Positions 8,497 to 17,026 of a stretch of DNA of 43,944 nt are shown here, piece by piece. A program made the position numbers and the translations under genes. Position 1 is the stretch's first letter, and each line of letters begins with the position of its first letter. The stretch is taken from the IMG/VR virus record IMGVR_UViG_3300042923_001760, positions 1 to 43,944 of that record, one strand, 5' to 3'. The notes under the pieces were generated by a model that searched no databases, had not been told where the DNA came from, and worked only from the letters and a program-made list of their open reading frames with translations. This DNA is from a virus.

Positions 8497-11139
8497 CTAG
8501 TAGTCGAGCAGGTCCGCCTGGTGCATCGCCGCGGTGATCTCTCGGCGGGTTACTCGTTCGCGCGACAGCACGTTCACGTTGAACGTCTTGTTCACATTCG
8601 ACGTGTTCGAACTCGACACGCTCGACGGCGGCGTTGTGTAAACCCCCGGCTGCGCGCGGGCCATAGTCACCCCATGCGACGAGATCATCCCGTTCGACGG
8701 TGCCGTGAACAGCTCCGGACCGTTCTCACCAACCAGGTACGTCTGCCCCGCGGTGACAGCACCGCCAGACGCCTTTGCGCCCTTCGGAACGTAGAACCCG
8801 GCAGGCGGGCGAATGCCCGTCTCCACGAACGCGGTCGTGATCTGCACCCGGCGATCCCTAATCCCAGCCATAGCGGCCTTAAGGTTCTCGATCGCCGACA
8901 TCGCCTGGCCCGTGTTCGCGCGAATGTCCGTCTTCACCTGAGCCGGAATCAACCCCAACTCATCAGCAAGCTGATTAGCCTCCGCAGCAGACATCCCAGC
9001 CGCACGAGCCACCGCAACGAACCGGTCACGAGACGTCTGCATAACGCCCTGCAACTGCTTCTGCGACGCCCCGTTCTTCTGCATCGCAGAGATGACGTCC
9101 CACGTAGACGACGCAATGTTGTCCAACGCGGCCTGGTTAGCACGACCCTTCTCCGTCGTGATGTCCAGGTTCTTACCGTTCTCCTTGATTGTGTCGTTAG
9201 CGTCAGAAATCGACTGCTCCAACTGGCGCTGCGCCTCACGCTGCCCCAGCACGACACCAGCAGCCTCCTGCTGCGCCTTGATCAAGTCCGCAAGCGCCGT
9301 CGTCTGATTCACAACCTCGGTCGTTGTCGCCTGATACGTAGACGCGAGCTCCTCCTGAGAGATGCCCGCCTCTTCGTCCGCCAGCGACTTCTGCGCCTGA
9401 GCCTTCTCGGCGTCCGTCAGCGCTGACGCCTCAGCGTCCAGGGCACCAGTCAGGAACCGAGACGCTGCCGCCGCGATCTCACTCTGCGTCGCTGTCGGGT
9501 CCAGGCCCTCAGCGACGTAAGCCCGCGTAGCGTCGGTCACGCGCCGCATCGCGGCTTCGTTCCCGACGATGTAGCCCTGCAAGTCCTCGATGGCCACGCC
9601 CGCGCGCTCGGCCCTGTCGATCAGCGAGTCAGCGTCCTTGCCGAACAGGTTGTCCAGCCAGTTGTTCTGGTTCGCTGACAGGGCCTTGTTGATCCGCTCC
9701 ATCGTCGCGTCAGTCGCGTTTCCCAGGTTGTCCAGCGTCGCCTGGTACTCCTCGGTCCGGGCGCTCGCCTCGGCAGCGTTCTGCGCCCACACCGTGAGCC
9801 CGATAGCGGCGACGCCAATCGCGGCGCCCAAAGCACCAGCCGCGATCCCCGCCGTCTTCATCGAGATGCCCATGGCCGTGATAGCAGCCTTGGTGTTGTT
9901 GATCCCGATCGTCAGCTTCCCCAGGCCAGCAAGACCGAGAGCGACCAAGCCGCCGCCACCCACGAGCAGCGTGGTCGCGTTGAGGACGGGCTCAGGGATC
10001 CGCCCGAACGCGTCGACCACGTCCTCCGCGCCCTGCACCATGCCCCGCAGCCACTCGTTCGCACCAGAACCCGACCTGAGGATCAGGGACTCGAACGAAC
10101 CCGACAGTGCCTCAAGGTCACCCTTGAGGTTGTCCAGCCGCATCGCAGCCTGCTCAGCCGCATACCCCTGGTCATCAACCGCGGTGATCCAACCCTGAAT
10201 ACCCTCAGCACCCTGCTGATACAGGACGTTCGCGGCACGGATAGCATCCGACCCGAAGATCGTCGCCATCGCCGCATCACGCTGCGACTGCGGCAACGGG
10301 GCCAACGCCCTCTCGAGCTGGCCCGCGAGATCCGTCATCCCCACGAAGTTGCCCTGCGCGTCGTACGCCGAGATGCCCAGACGGGCCATCTCGTCCGCAG
10401 CCTCCTTCGACGGGTTGCCCAGCCGCAGCAGCATCGTCCGCAGCGACGTGCCAGCGTCAGACCCCAACAGGCCGGCAGAAGCGAACGCAGCCAGCGAACC
10501 CGTCGTCTCCTCGATCGACAGGCCGAACTGCGATGCCACGAGCCCGGACTGCTTGAGCGCACCGGCAAGGTCCGTCACGTCACCCTGCGCCTTGCCCGCG
10601 CCAGCCGCCAAAAGGTCGGCGATGTGCGTGACATCCTCACCCGACAGCCCGAACTGCGTCATCGCCGTCGCCGCGATCTCCGCAGCGTCCGCAACGCCGA
10701 TCTCACCAGCCGCGGCGAGATCCAGGGCACCCGTCAGACCACCGTTCAGGATGTCCGTCGTCGAGATGCCAGCCTTCGCCAGATTCTCGATCGCGCCCGC
10801 AGCCTCCGTCGCCGAGAACGACGTCGCAGCACCCGCGTCAATCGCGGCCTGACGCAGACTGTCGAGCTCGGCACCGGTCGTCATCGTCGCCGCAGCAACG
10901 GACGACATCGCCGCATCAAAATCGGCGAACGTCTTCACCGCGTACCCGAACCCGGCCGTCAACGCTAGGCCCATCCCGCCCAGCACATTCGACAAGTGCG
11001 AGATGTTCTGCTCGTTGCGCGACACAAAATCCGACGACCGCTTCGCCGTGTCCTGAATAGCCTGCTGCGCCGTCTTCAACCCCGACACAAGCCCCTGAAC
11101 GTTCGCCATCAGGACAAGACGAATAGACCGGTCGGCCAT
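8497..11139 (-). CDS. Tape measure protein
   Basis: 880 aa, the longest gene in the window. The N-terminal third is the conserved tail tape measure region (FDAAMSSVAAATMTTGAEL, then GAIENLAKAGIST and LLGSDAGTSLRTMLLRL). Two hydrophobic segments follow around residues 390-455, then Ala/Gln/Glu-rich coiled coils (about 465-740). It sets tail length and passes DNA at injection. By the usual 1.5 angstrom per residue it implies a tail of about 130 nm. It follows the tail-assembly chaperones, and a + strand gene starts divergently 42 bases away. Confidence 0.95.
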   Translation of the reverse strand: MADRSIRLVLMANVQGLVSGLKTAQQAIQDTAKRSSDFVSRNEQNISHLSNVLGGMGLALTAGFGYAVKTFADFDAAMSSVAAATMTTGAELDSLRQAAIDAGAATSFSATEAAGAIENLAKAGISTTDILNGGLTGALDLAAAGEIGVADAAEIAATAMTQFGLSGEDVTHIADLLAAGAGKAQGDVTDLAGALKQSGLVASQFGLSIEETTGSLAAFASAGLLGSDAGTSLRTMLLRLGNPSKEAADEMARLGISAYDAQGNFVGMTDLAGQLERALAPLPQSQRDAAMATIFGSDAIRAANVLYQQGAEGIQGWITAVDDQGYAAEQAAMRLDNLKGDLEALSGSFESLILRSGSGANEWLRGMVQGAEDVVDAFGRIPEPVLNATTLLVGGGGLVALGLAGLGKLTIGINNTKAAITAMGISMKTAGIAAGALGAAIGVAAIGLTVWAQNAAEASARTEEYQATLDNLGNATDATMERINKALSANQNNWLDNLFGKDADSLIDRAERAGVAIEDLQGYIVGNEAAMRRVTDATRAYVAEGLDPTATQSEIAAAASRFLTGALDAEASALTDAEKAQAQKSLADEEAGISQEELASTYQATTTEVVNQTTALADLIKAQQEAAGVVLGQREAQRQLEQSISDANDTIKENGKNLDITTEKGRANQAALDNIASSTWDVISAMQKNGASQKQLQGVMQTSRDRFVAVARAAGMSAAEANQLADELGLIPAQVKTDIRANTGQAMSAIENLKAAMAGIRDRRVQITTAFVETGIRPPAGFYVPKGAKASGGAVTAGQTYLVGENGPELFTAPSNGMISSHGVTMARAQPGVYTTPPSSVSSSNTSNVNKTFNVNVLSRERVTRREITAAMHQADLLDY

Positions 11140-11180
11140 TTCACCCTCCCGGTTTCACCCGCCATGCGGTTCAATGAGGT

Positions 11181-11426
11181 ATGGCAACGACCGACAGCGG
11201 GCAGGCGGCAACCAAGCCGGACTACTCCAAGACCAACCGGGCGCTCATCATCTGGGGCGTCGTCCTTGTCGCGGTCATCGCCCTGACCGTGGTGTTCGTC
11301 CAGATGCGGGCCGCGCGGGCCGACGCTGAGCGGACGGACGCGTACTACTGCACGCTCGAAGGCGTCGGCCCCTACGACAAGGCGCCAGAGACCGGCATGC
11401 GGTGCTGGGAGCTACTAGACGACTGA
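11181..11426 (+). CDS. Small membrane protein inside the tail operon (moron candidate)
   Basis: 81 aa, MATTDSGQAATKPDYSK onward. A cytoplasmic-type N terminus precedes one membrane span (about 22-42), then an extracytoplasmic tail with two Cys (YYCTLEGVG and MRCWELLDD) that could form a disulfide. It is the only + strand gene between the tape measure and tail chaperone genes, with a GAGG close to the ATG. It starts 42 bases from the divergent tape measure gene and its end overlaps the chaperone ORF by 12 bases. An opposite-strand single gene in a structural operon is the typical layout of a lysogenically expressed moron. Function unknown; superinfection exclusion is a guess. Confidence 0.75.
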   Translation: MATTDSGQAATKPDYSKTNRALIIWGVVLVAVIALTVVFVQMRAARADAERTDAYYCTLEGVGPYDKAPETGMRCWELLDD

Positions 11427-11888
11427 CATGCCCCAAGGCCGCACCCTCGGTCGCCAGATCAGCGCATCGGAGTTCTTCTCGCCGCGGCGCTCGTGCTGCG
11501 CCGATCGGAGAGCGTCAGTGACCATGCACCGCGCGGGCGGCTCGGCCCCGTAGACGAACGTCCCATAGGGCGCCTGGCACACCTCGACCGGGTAGCCACA
11601 CAGCGGGCACAAGTTCTCCCGCCTCCACCGCTCGAGCGCGAGCATCCACTCAACCTCGGTCTCGTCCCACTCCGCCTCCGGAGTAGACGACACCAACCGG
11701 CCGTCCTCGTCGTGCACGTAGTGCGTCGTGGGCTCCCACCCGGTCAGCCGCTTGAACGAAACACCCAACCGCTCCGCAAGCTCTACTTGCTGCCTGAGCT
11801 CCGGGTCTTCTGCCAAGCGGCCCTGTTGAAACCCGGCGTCACCGTTCCCCGGTTCACCAGCAGCAGCGGGATAGCGAACTGCTCCCAC
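11415..11888 (-). CDS. Tail assembly chaperone, T-part reached by -1 frameshift
   Basis: This frame has no convincing start of its own. It overlaps the end of the upstream chaperone (11783-12337) in the -1 frame. Reading shifts at GGGTTTC (11828-11834), after which the fusion continues QQGRLAEDPELRQQVEL to the end WGMSVV, about 137 residues. A CPLC...C pair lies mid-way. In tailed phages the long G-T fusion binds tape measure protein during tail assembly and only a fraction of ribosomes makes it. Position between major tail protein and tape measure is exactly as expected. Confidence 0.85.
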   Translation of the reverse strand: MGAVRYPAAAGEPGNGDAGFQQGRLAEDPELRQQVELAERLGVSFKRLTGWEPTTHYVHDEDGRLVSSTPEAEWDETEVEWMLALERWRRENLCPLCGYPVEVCQAPYGTFVYGAEPPARCMVTDALRSAQHERRGEKNSDALIWRPRVRPWGMSVV

Positions 11889-12337
11889 TGCGCGTTCGAC
11901 ATGTCATCCGCAAGCGCCTGCCACTCAGACCGTGGGTCGAAGTCGACACGCTCACCCGTGGCCTTGTACGCCACCGAAGCGACCGTCCCAGGCTCCACCA
12001 TGACCGCGTCGATGAACGTGCCGACGTTGACCCCGTACCGCTTGTCCTCGTCGTTGTCCTCACGCGGCGGGTGCTCGGCCTCGAGCTCGACCCAACGCTT
12101 GCGGGGGAGTGCCCGGAGCGTGAACACGACGATGCTGTCCATCATCCGGTTCTCAAGCTCGACGATGCGGGCCTTGAGGTCGCGCACCTTCTTCGACTCG
12201 CCCGTCATGCGCGCGTCAGCCTGCTCACGCTTCTTGACCGTGTTGAGTTCCTCGCCGGCGGACTCCCACTCGGACTGCAACCCGATGTCCGTGCAGAACT
12301 CGACGATCTTCTCCGGCCGCTTGACCGTGATACCCAT
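11783..12337 (-). CDS. Tail assembly chaperone G
   Basis: 184 aa starting MGITVKRPEKIVEF. AGGAG lies 7 bases before this ATG; a TTG further upstream is less convincing. Features are a charged helical segment (about 40-75, KKVRDLKARIVELENRM) and the C-terminal QWEQFAIPLLLVNRGTVTPG before the shift site. It is the abundant unshifted product of the programmed -1 frameshift pair and acts with the G-T fusion to load the tape measure protein. A terminator-like hairpin separates it from the major tail protein gene. Confidence 0.9.
   Translation of the reverse strand: MGITVKRPEKIVEFCTDIGLQSEWESAGEELNTVKKREQADARMTGESKKVRDLKARIVELENRMMDSIVVFTLRALPRKRWVELEAEHPPREDNDEDKRYGVNVGTFIDAVMVEPGTVASVAYKATGERVDFDPRSEWQALADDMSNAQWEQFAIPLLLVNRGTVTPGFNRAAWQKTRSSGSK
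11828..11834 (-). promoter_or_regulatory. -1 ribosomal frameshift slippery site GGGTTTC
   Basis: On the - strand the zero-frame codons are G GGT TTC. The heptamer fits X XXY YYZ (GGG TTT C), so both tRNAs can re-pair one base back as GGG and TTT. The new frame continues CAA CAG GGC CGC and stays open to 11415. Confidence 0.85.
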
Positions 12338-12374
12338 TACTCGACTCCTAGGCTCCGGCTCCAAGAAAGAGTGA

Positions 12375-12410
12375 CCCCCGCCCGCAACGGAGCCATGTCA
12401 CGGGCGGGGG
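12375..12410 (-). terminator. Hairpin after the major tail protein gene
   Basis: A perfect 10-bp stem (cccccgcccg / cgggcggggg) with a 16-base loop lies between the major tail protein and chaperone genes. A weakly T-rich TCACTCTTTCTTGG follows on the - strand. It probably reduces read-through, so that major tail protein mRNA exceeds that of downstream tail genes. Confidence 0.75.
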
Positions 12411-12421
12411 AGTAGAAAAGG

Positions 12422-12931
12422 TCAGGCGCCAGTAACGACCGCGACCTCAACCTCGACCTTGCCAGTCACGAAGCACTGCCACGTCGACCGGATAACCGAG
12501 TTCGCCTCAGGGGCGACGTCCATCTTCACGCCAGGCTTGAACGGGATCACCGTCACCTTGTCACCCGTCGCCTTCACGTCATCAAACGGGACGCCGCGCC
12601 GACGAACCAGGTAAAGCTGGGTCCCCTCGACAAGCTCGTCAACCAACTTGTTGTCGGTCGACTCGTTCGCCGAGTTCGTGTTGTCAATCCCCGTCAGCGA
12701 AAGACCATAAGTCTTACGCCCCGGCTGCCCGTAAGTCTCCGTCGAGCACAACCGCTCATCCGTGATCGTCGCCTGCTCAAGAGTCAGCGCGAACCCATCC
12801 GGAGTCAGGTAGCACGACACATCCTCACCGGCATTCAGCTCGGTAAGCGTCGGCGCCGACGTGTTCGCGATAGTCGGAACAATCCACGTCGCGACATTGC
12901 CGTCAGACGGCGTCGAGGGCACATCTGCCAT
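12422..12931 (-). CDS. Major tail protein
   Basis: 169 aa from MADVPSTPSDGNVATW. A GAAGGAG ribosome site stands 8 bases upstream of this ATG, which is preferred over an upstream extension. The protein is short, beta-rich and of even composition, with SCYLTPDGFALTLEQ and a C-terminal VEVEVAVVTGA strand, as in tail tube proteins of small siphoviruses. Its place between tail terminator and frameshifted chaperones, followed by a hairpin, supports the call. Confidence 0.85.
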   Translation of the reverse strand: MADVPSTPSDGNVATWIVPTIANTSAPTLTELNAGEDVSCYLTPDGFALTLEQATITDERLCSTETYGQPGRKTYGLSLTGIDNTNSANESTDNKLVDELVEGTQLYLVRRRGVPFDDVKATGDKVTVIPFKPGVKMDVAPEANSVIRSTWQCFVTGKVEVEVAVVTGA

Positions 12932-12932
12932 G

Positions 12933-13178
12933 TCAGTTCTCCTTCTCTGTGGCCTCAGTGGTCTCCGGGGCCGCTTCCTGCGGTCCCGGCACACGCGAGG
13001 CCGACAGGCCCGCGAGGTTCAGGTGGTGCTTCGGTCGCCGCGGCTGATTCGCCGGCGGGAAACGCTTCTGCTTGACGCGGACGAATCGACCGCTGATAAC
13101 CGCGGGATCGTCGTCGCGCCGGTCAAACTCGTGACCGGTCTTTGGGTCGCGGACACGGACCCACAGGGGGCGGGGCAT
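12933..13178 (-). CDS. Small head-tail region protein (81 aa)
   Basis: It starts MPRPLWVRVRDPKTGHEFDRR and has a basic, Pro-rich middle and an acidic tail (PETTEATEKEN). Genes of this size beginning with a VRVRDPxTGHEF-type strand often sit between tail terminator and major tail protein in actinophages, but no function is known. The stop is just upstream of the major tail protein start. Confidence 0.75.
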   Translation of the reverse strand: MPRPLWVRVRDPKTGHEFDRRDDDPAVISGRFVRVKQKRFPPANQPRRPKHHLNLAGLSASRVPGPQEAAPETTEATEKEN

Positions 13179-13202
13179 GAGAAACCTCCGGGCACGCCGA
13201 AC

Positions 13203-13229
13203 AGCCCGCCAGGCAAACGCCTGCGGGCT
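13203..13229 (-). terminator. Hairpin after the tail terminator gene
   Basis: agcccgccaggc pairs with gcctgcgggct apart from one bulged base, loop aaac. It lies between two late genes. It has no U-tract on the - strand side (the T-run precedes it), so it may be an mRNA-processing or stabilising hairpin instead of a true terminator. Confidence 0.4.
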
Positions 13230-13246
13230 AGAAGAAAAAAGGGGGG

Positions 13247-13732
13247 TCAGATCAGAGCCGCGGTATACACGAACTCGAGCACCGAGAACATCGGGTAACG
13301 GCCACCAGCACCGGGGTCCACGTCACGGTCCTCTGTAGGCGCGCGCGTGTTCAACAACTCGATCGGCGACACCGACCAGCCATCCGTCAACGGGCGACGA
13401 CCCTCAAGACCATCCACCACATCCTGCGCGACCAACCGAACACCCGCAGCCGTACCCGCCGTCACCGTCACCCGAACCAAACACCGATGCGCCTGACGCG
13501 ACCTACCCAACGACCGCGACCACACGTCCGGGATCGTCTGATTCACCACAATGAACGCCGCCGGGGCAGTACCAGGAACCTGCCCATCGAACGCGCGCAA
13601 ACCAGGAGTCTCAGGGTTCGGGTCACCGCCAGCTCCCACGACCACGAAGCCAGCGTCATCAACCAGCATCAGCACCGAGTCAGCGAGCATCCCGCGCGCC
13701 TCCTCCACCGACACCAGCACAAACCCACTCAC
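13247..13732 (-). CDS. Tail terminator protein
   Basis: 161 aa, GTG start. An N-terminal helix (SVEEARGMLADSVLML) is followed by a strand-rich core with RQAHRCLVRVTVTAG and a C-terminal strand YPMFSVLEFVYTAAL. This is the size and layout of siphovirus tail terminators, which cap the tail tube. Its neighbours, a gp10-like protein before and the major tail protein after, fit. Identification rests on gene order and fold pattern. Confidence 0.65.
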   Translation of the reverse strand: MSGFVLVSVEEARGMLADSVLMLVDDAGFVVVGAGGDPNPETPGLRAFDGQVPGTAPAAFIVVNQTIPDVWSRSLGRSRQAHRCLVRVTVTAGTAAGVRLVAQDVVDGLEGRRPLTDGWSVSPIELLNTRAPTEDRDVDPGAGGRYPMFSVLEFVYTAALI

Positions 13733-14106
13733 AACAGACCACCCAGGAACTTGCCCAAGTTCTGCTCAAGCGAACGTCCGGCATCAGCGAACGCGCCATC
13801 CAGGTCGACCGTGCCACCGCCACCATTCGACCCACCGAAGTACGCGATATTCGTAATCGCGCCACCACGACGACCCTTATCCGGCCCAACCTCATACCCC
13901 ACGGACCCGAACGAGTACCGCGAGTCATGCGTCACCGACCCCGCGGCGCCACGGAAGTGACGAGACCCAGCCAGGTCAGAGTTCATCCGGTCCTTGAGCT
14001 CATGCGCCTCAGTCCGCACGATCGGGTCAACCTCACGCACCGAAGCCTCCGCAGCCTTCGCCACGTCCGACGCGAACCGGTACAGCTCAGCGGCACCATC
14101 ACTCAC
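13729..14106 (-). CDS. HK97 gp10-like head-tail protein
   Basis: 125 aa, GTG start, overlapping the next gene by 4 bases. A long N-terminal amphipathic helix (ELYRFASDVAKAAEASVREV...EAHELKDRMNSDL) is followed by a Gly-rich beta region (GYEVGPDKGRRGGAITNIAYFGG) and a C-terminal helix. This is the pattern of HK97 gp10/neck proteins encoded between head closure and tail terminator proteins. Confidence 0.75.
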   Translation of the reverse strand: MSDGAAELYRFASDVAKAAEASVREVDPIVRTEAHELKDRMNSDLAGSRHFRGAAGSVTHDSRYSFGSVGYEVGPDKGRRGGAITNIAYFGGSNGGGGTVDLDGAFADAGRSLEQNLGKFLGGLL

Positions 14107-14504
14107 GGCGCACCCCCGTACCCGTTGTTGTCATCCACGAGCAGGCGATACGACGTCGCGAACGACTTGTGCAACAGGCCAGACACCACATACCGGCGAC
14201 CCACCAAGCCCGTGTCCAACACCGCAGCAGTCACCGTCACCACGTCATTCACCCGCGGCACATACGCACCAACCGGCACATGAACCGAATACCGCTGCAC
14301 CGTCACAGTGCCGCCACCAAGCTCAGGCTGCTTCTCAAACGCCTCATACGTCTGAACCTTCGCCCGGCCCCCGTACACCTCCGACGTCACCGGGATGCCA
14401 GTAATCGGATCCACAGCGCCAGTCGGCCGCGCGATCGACACCTCATCGATCATCAGAGCCTCAGCGCGCTTCCGGCCACGCAGAACCGTCGACCGCGCGG
14501 ACAC
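14103..14504 (-). CDS. Head closure protein (DUF6093-like)
   Basis: 133 aa, GTG start directly after the connector stop. A basic N terminus (STVLRGRKRAEALMIDEVSI) precedes a small beta barrel with VQRYSVHVPVGAYVPRVNDVVTV. This resembles the actinophage DUF6093/head-stopper group that seals the portal after packaging. The gene order connector, closure, gp10-like, terminator supports it. The family name is from memory. Confidence 0.7.
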   Translation of the reverse strand: MSARSTVLRGRKRAEALMIDEVSIARPTGAVDPITGIPVTSEVYGGRAKVQTYEAFEKQPELGGGTVTVQRYSVHVPVGAYVPRVNDVVTVTAAVLDTGLVGRRYVVSGLLHKSFATSYRLLVDDNNGYGGAP

Positions 14505-15086
14505 TCAGAACACCCCCGTGACCGAGACCCCAGAACCAAACCGTGACGCCAGAGAAGCCTTCACCCGAGGCGGCAAGTCCATTGGCGACACAACCTCGTC
14601 ATCACCCTGACGAAGCCCATACTGGTAGTCGTCGATCCGCTCATACGCCATCGACCTACGCGGGTCGTACCCCTCATCAGCCGCAGCCATACCCGCCGCA
14701 ACCAGCGAGCAGCACAAGTCCACGACGTCCGCCGGCACCTCGTCCAGGCCCTGCGTGTACGTCAGCTCGACGTTCGCCGGGCCACAGTCCGACTGCCACC
14801 CACACGCACGCCACAACCGTCCCGACACCAGACGCCAGTCCGACACCGATTCCGCGTCCACCGACACGTCAGCCACATCGCGGGGCGCGAACCCCGGCAG
14901 CCACAGCCACGGCCCCGGGCAACCCGGAACCGTGACTGTGGCCGTCACCGCAGAGATCGTCGACCCGGCAGCAGCACGGATCGACTCCGACGCCGCATCA
15001 AGCAACGCCTCAACACGAGCCGTGTCAGTCGTGTCCACGCCCCGCGCCGCCAGGTCGACCACTGTCGCTAGAGGATCAAGAGCCAC
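14505..15086 (-). CDS. Head-tail connector (adaptor)
   Basis: 193 aa, GTG start. An N-terminal helical part (ARVEALLDAASESIRAAAG) leads to a strand region and a helix DVVDLCCSLVAAGMAAADE, ending in the basic DLPPRVKASLASRFG. Two-domain proteins like this (HK97 gp6/SPP1 gp15 type) dock onto the portal. It directly follows the capsid gene in transcription order. Confidence 0.8.
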   Translation of the reverse strand: MALDPLATVVDLAARGVDTTDTARVEALLDAASESIRAAAGSTISAVTATVTVPGCPGPWLWLPGFAPRDVADVSVDAESVSDWRLVSGRLWRACGWQSDCGPANVELTYTQGLDEVPADVVDLCCSLVAAGMAAADEGYDPRRSMAYERIDDYQYGLRQGDDEVVSPMDLPPRVKASLASRFGSGVSVTGVF

Positions 15087-15116
15087 AGCAGCCTCCCTGG
15101 CAGCGTCGAGAACAGG

Positions 15117-16310
15117 TCAGACAGTCAGGCCGCGCAGGACACCGTGCGAGAGCTCGTTGCCCCACTTGAGACCGATCTCGCCGTAGATCTGCGTCCGGTC
15201 CTTCGCGCCGGTCTTCGCCAACTCCTCCTCGAACAGCACGCCCTTGCCGGGGATGCTGAGGAAGACAGGGTCGACCTGCTCGAGGGACACAACCGCGAGG
15301 GCGTCCGGGGGAAGCGCGCGGTCGACAACGACGTTGAGACGGCCAAAGTCCGTCTCGATCGTCTGCACGTCCAGGCCCGCAACGTTCCGAGTGCCCGAGT
15401 AGGCGTCCGACTGCGCGTACGCCGTCGCGTAGGCCGCGGTCAGGGCGCGCTTCTGCCGGGACGAAGCGAACAGGGTCGCCGTCGCCTCCTGCGAGATGCC
15501 ACCCGAGTCGAACACCCGCTGCATCAGGACACCGAGTCCATCAACGGTGAGCGTTGTCTCAGCCGGAACCACAGAGATGGTGCCCGTGCCGAGCGTGATA
15601 GCCGAACCGCCAGGCGTGGCAGCGAGCTTGAACGCCGTGGTCGACGTCGGGGAAACGACGTAGTAAACGCGGTCGAACCGGAGAGCCGTCCCCGAGAACG
15701 CCGTCACGACGACCTTGTCACCAGCCGAGTAGTCGTGCGTGACCGTGACCGTGTCAGTCGCCGTGGTGCCCGAGATCTCACCCGTAGCGATCCGGTTCGT
15801 CGTAACGACCGAAAGCATGCCAGCAGACTGGCGGGCCGTGGCGTTCGTGGTCGGCTTGACCTTCTTGCCGTGCCAGAACGTGTAGTTCACGTCGCGCGCG
15901 ATCGTCTTGAGCGCGTTCGCAACCTGGTGCGAGTGCTCGTCCGTGACCGGGTTCGACTCGCCGTCAGCGGAGCTGAACGGAGCCGCGCCCGGCGTGGCGT
16001 ACTGGCCAGTAGCGGCCTGCTTCGTGTACGACGTCTCGACCGACTCGTGGAAGATCTGCACGACGTTCTCAACGTTCGCGCGAACACGAGACTCAGCGGT
16101 CGGGGCGTCCGCACCCTCGAGACGGCCCCGGATCTCCGGGTCCCGAAGATCCTCCGTCTGCCACTCGAAAGCGGTCGCGGTGGTCTGCTTACCGCCGCCC
16201 AGACCGCCCGAGAGCGACAGGAGCGGGGTGTCCGTCGGGGTGATGGCGATGAGCTCGCCGTGGTAGTTCGGGAGGTTAAAGGTCGTCCCGAGACCGGTGA
16301 TACCAGCCAT
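15117..16310 (-). CDS. Major capsid protein
   Basis: 397 aa with AGGAG before the ATG. The N-terminal FNLPNYHGELIAITPTDTPLLSLSG pattern, then EFEWQT-like strands and DVNYTFWHGKK, match the SU10/DUF5309-type HK97-fold capsid family. Residues about 170-250 are a Thr/Val-rich beta insertion (TVTHDYSAGDKVVVTAF), probably an Ig-like surface domain. The C terminus (GEIGLKWGNELSHGVLRGL) is the usual family ending. It follows the scaffold gene. No separate decoration gene is seen. Confidence 0.9.
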   Translation of the reverse strand: MAGITGLGTTFNLPNYHGELIAITPTDTPLLSLSGGLGGGKQTTATAFEWQTEDLRDPEIRGRLEGADAPTAESRVRANVENVVQIFHESVETSYTKQAATGQYATPGAAPFSSADGESNPVTDEHSHQVANALKTIARDVNYTFWHGKKVKPTTNATARQSAGMLSVVTTNRIATGEISGTTATDTVTVTHDYSAGDKVVVTAFSGTALRFDRVYYVVSPTSTTAFKLAATPGGSAITLGTGTISVVPAETTLTVDGLGVLMQRVFDSGGISQEATATLFASSRQKRALTAAYATAYAQSDAYSGTRNVAGLDVQTIETDFGRLNVVVDRALPPDALAVVSLEQVDPVFLSIPGKGVLFEEELAKTGAKDRTQIYGEIGLKWGNELSHGVLRGLTV

Positions 16311-16321
16311 GTCTAGTTCTC

Positions 16322-16966
16322 CTAGCTGCGGATTGCTGCCTCAGCCCGGATGTGGGCGAGGCGCTGTCTGATGGCAATGCGCTGCTCAGGGGTCGCCGTA
16401 GTGAGCGCCGCCTCGAGCTGCTGTTCCTCCGACGGGGAGTCCGCCTTGCGCGCACCCTGATCGGCTGTGCCCTGGAACCGCGTGCCTTGCGCAACCGCGA
16501 GGTAGGGCTTCGTGCTGATGAGACGATAGATCGCCTCCTTGACGGCGGCGGTGTCAACCTCGCCGTCGTCACTGACCTCGAACTCGTCAAGATCCAGGTA
16601 AAGCAGAGCGTCCGCGGGGTCGGCCAACTTCCCAGCAGCGGCGGCGCGGATCTCAGCCTTCTTGATCCGCACGTTCGCCTTACCGAGCGCTTCCGCCTCG
16701 ACGGAACGCCGGTCCTGCTCGGCCTTGAACTCCGCTTCCTTGCCCTCCGCGACGGCCCGCAACCGCGCGATCTCGGCCTCAGCCTCAGCGGCCTTAGCGC
16801 GAGCCGCGTTACGGTCCGCCTTCATCGCATCGAGGGCCTTCTTTCCAGCGTCCCCAAGGCTCTCCTCCCCGGGCACAACCTCGCTAGCGCCGTCGCCAGT
16901 CGACTCGACGACGGTGCTCTCCTGCTCCACGGCCGCAGCCGCGTCCTGCGTGACCTCATCGGCCAT
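16322..16966 (-). CDS. Capsid scaffolding protein
   Basis: 214 aa. The acidic N terminus (MADEVTQDAAAAVEQES) is followed by a long charged coiled coil (about 42-115, rich in Ala, Glu, Lys and Arg) and a C-terminal helical domain ending RQRLAHIRAEAAIRS. This composition and the place directly before the capsid gene are diagnostic of siphovirus scaffolds, which bind capsid subunits during procapsid assembly and then leave. Confidence 0.9.
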   Translation of the reverse strand: MADEVTQDAAAAVEQESTVVESTGDGASEVVPGEESLGDAGKKALDAMKADRNAARAKAAEAEAEIARLRAVAEGKEAEFKAEQDRRSVEAEALGKANVRIKKAEIRAAAAGKLADPADALLYLDLDEFEVSDDGEVDTAAVKEAIYRLISTKPYLAVAQGTRFQGTADQGARKADSPSEEQQLEAALTTATPEQRIAIRQRLAHIRAEAAIRS

Positions 16967-17026
16967 GGTGCTGTCTCCCTTGCGGAGGTGACCCAGGCAC
17001 GTTGCGTGACCGGGGAATCTGTGGGG

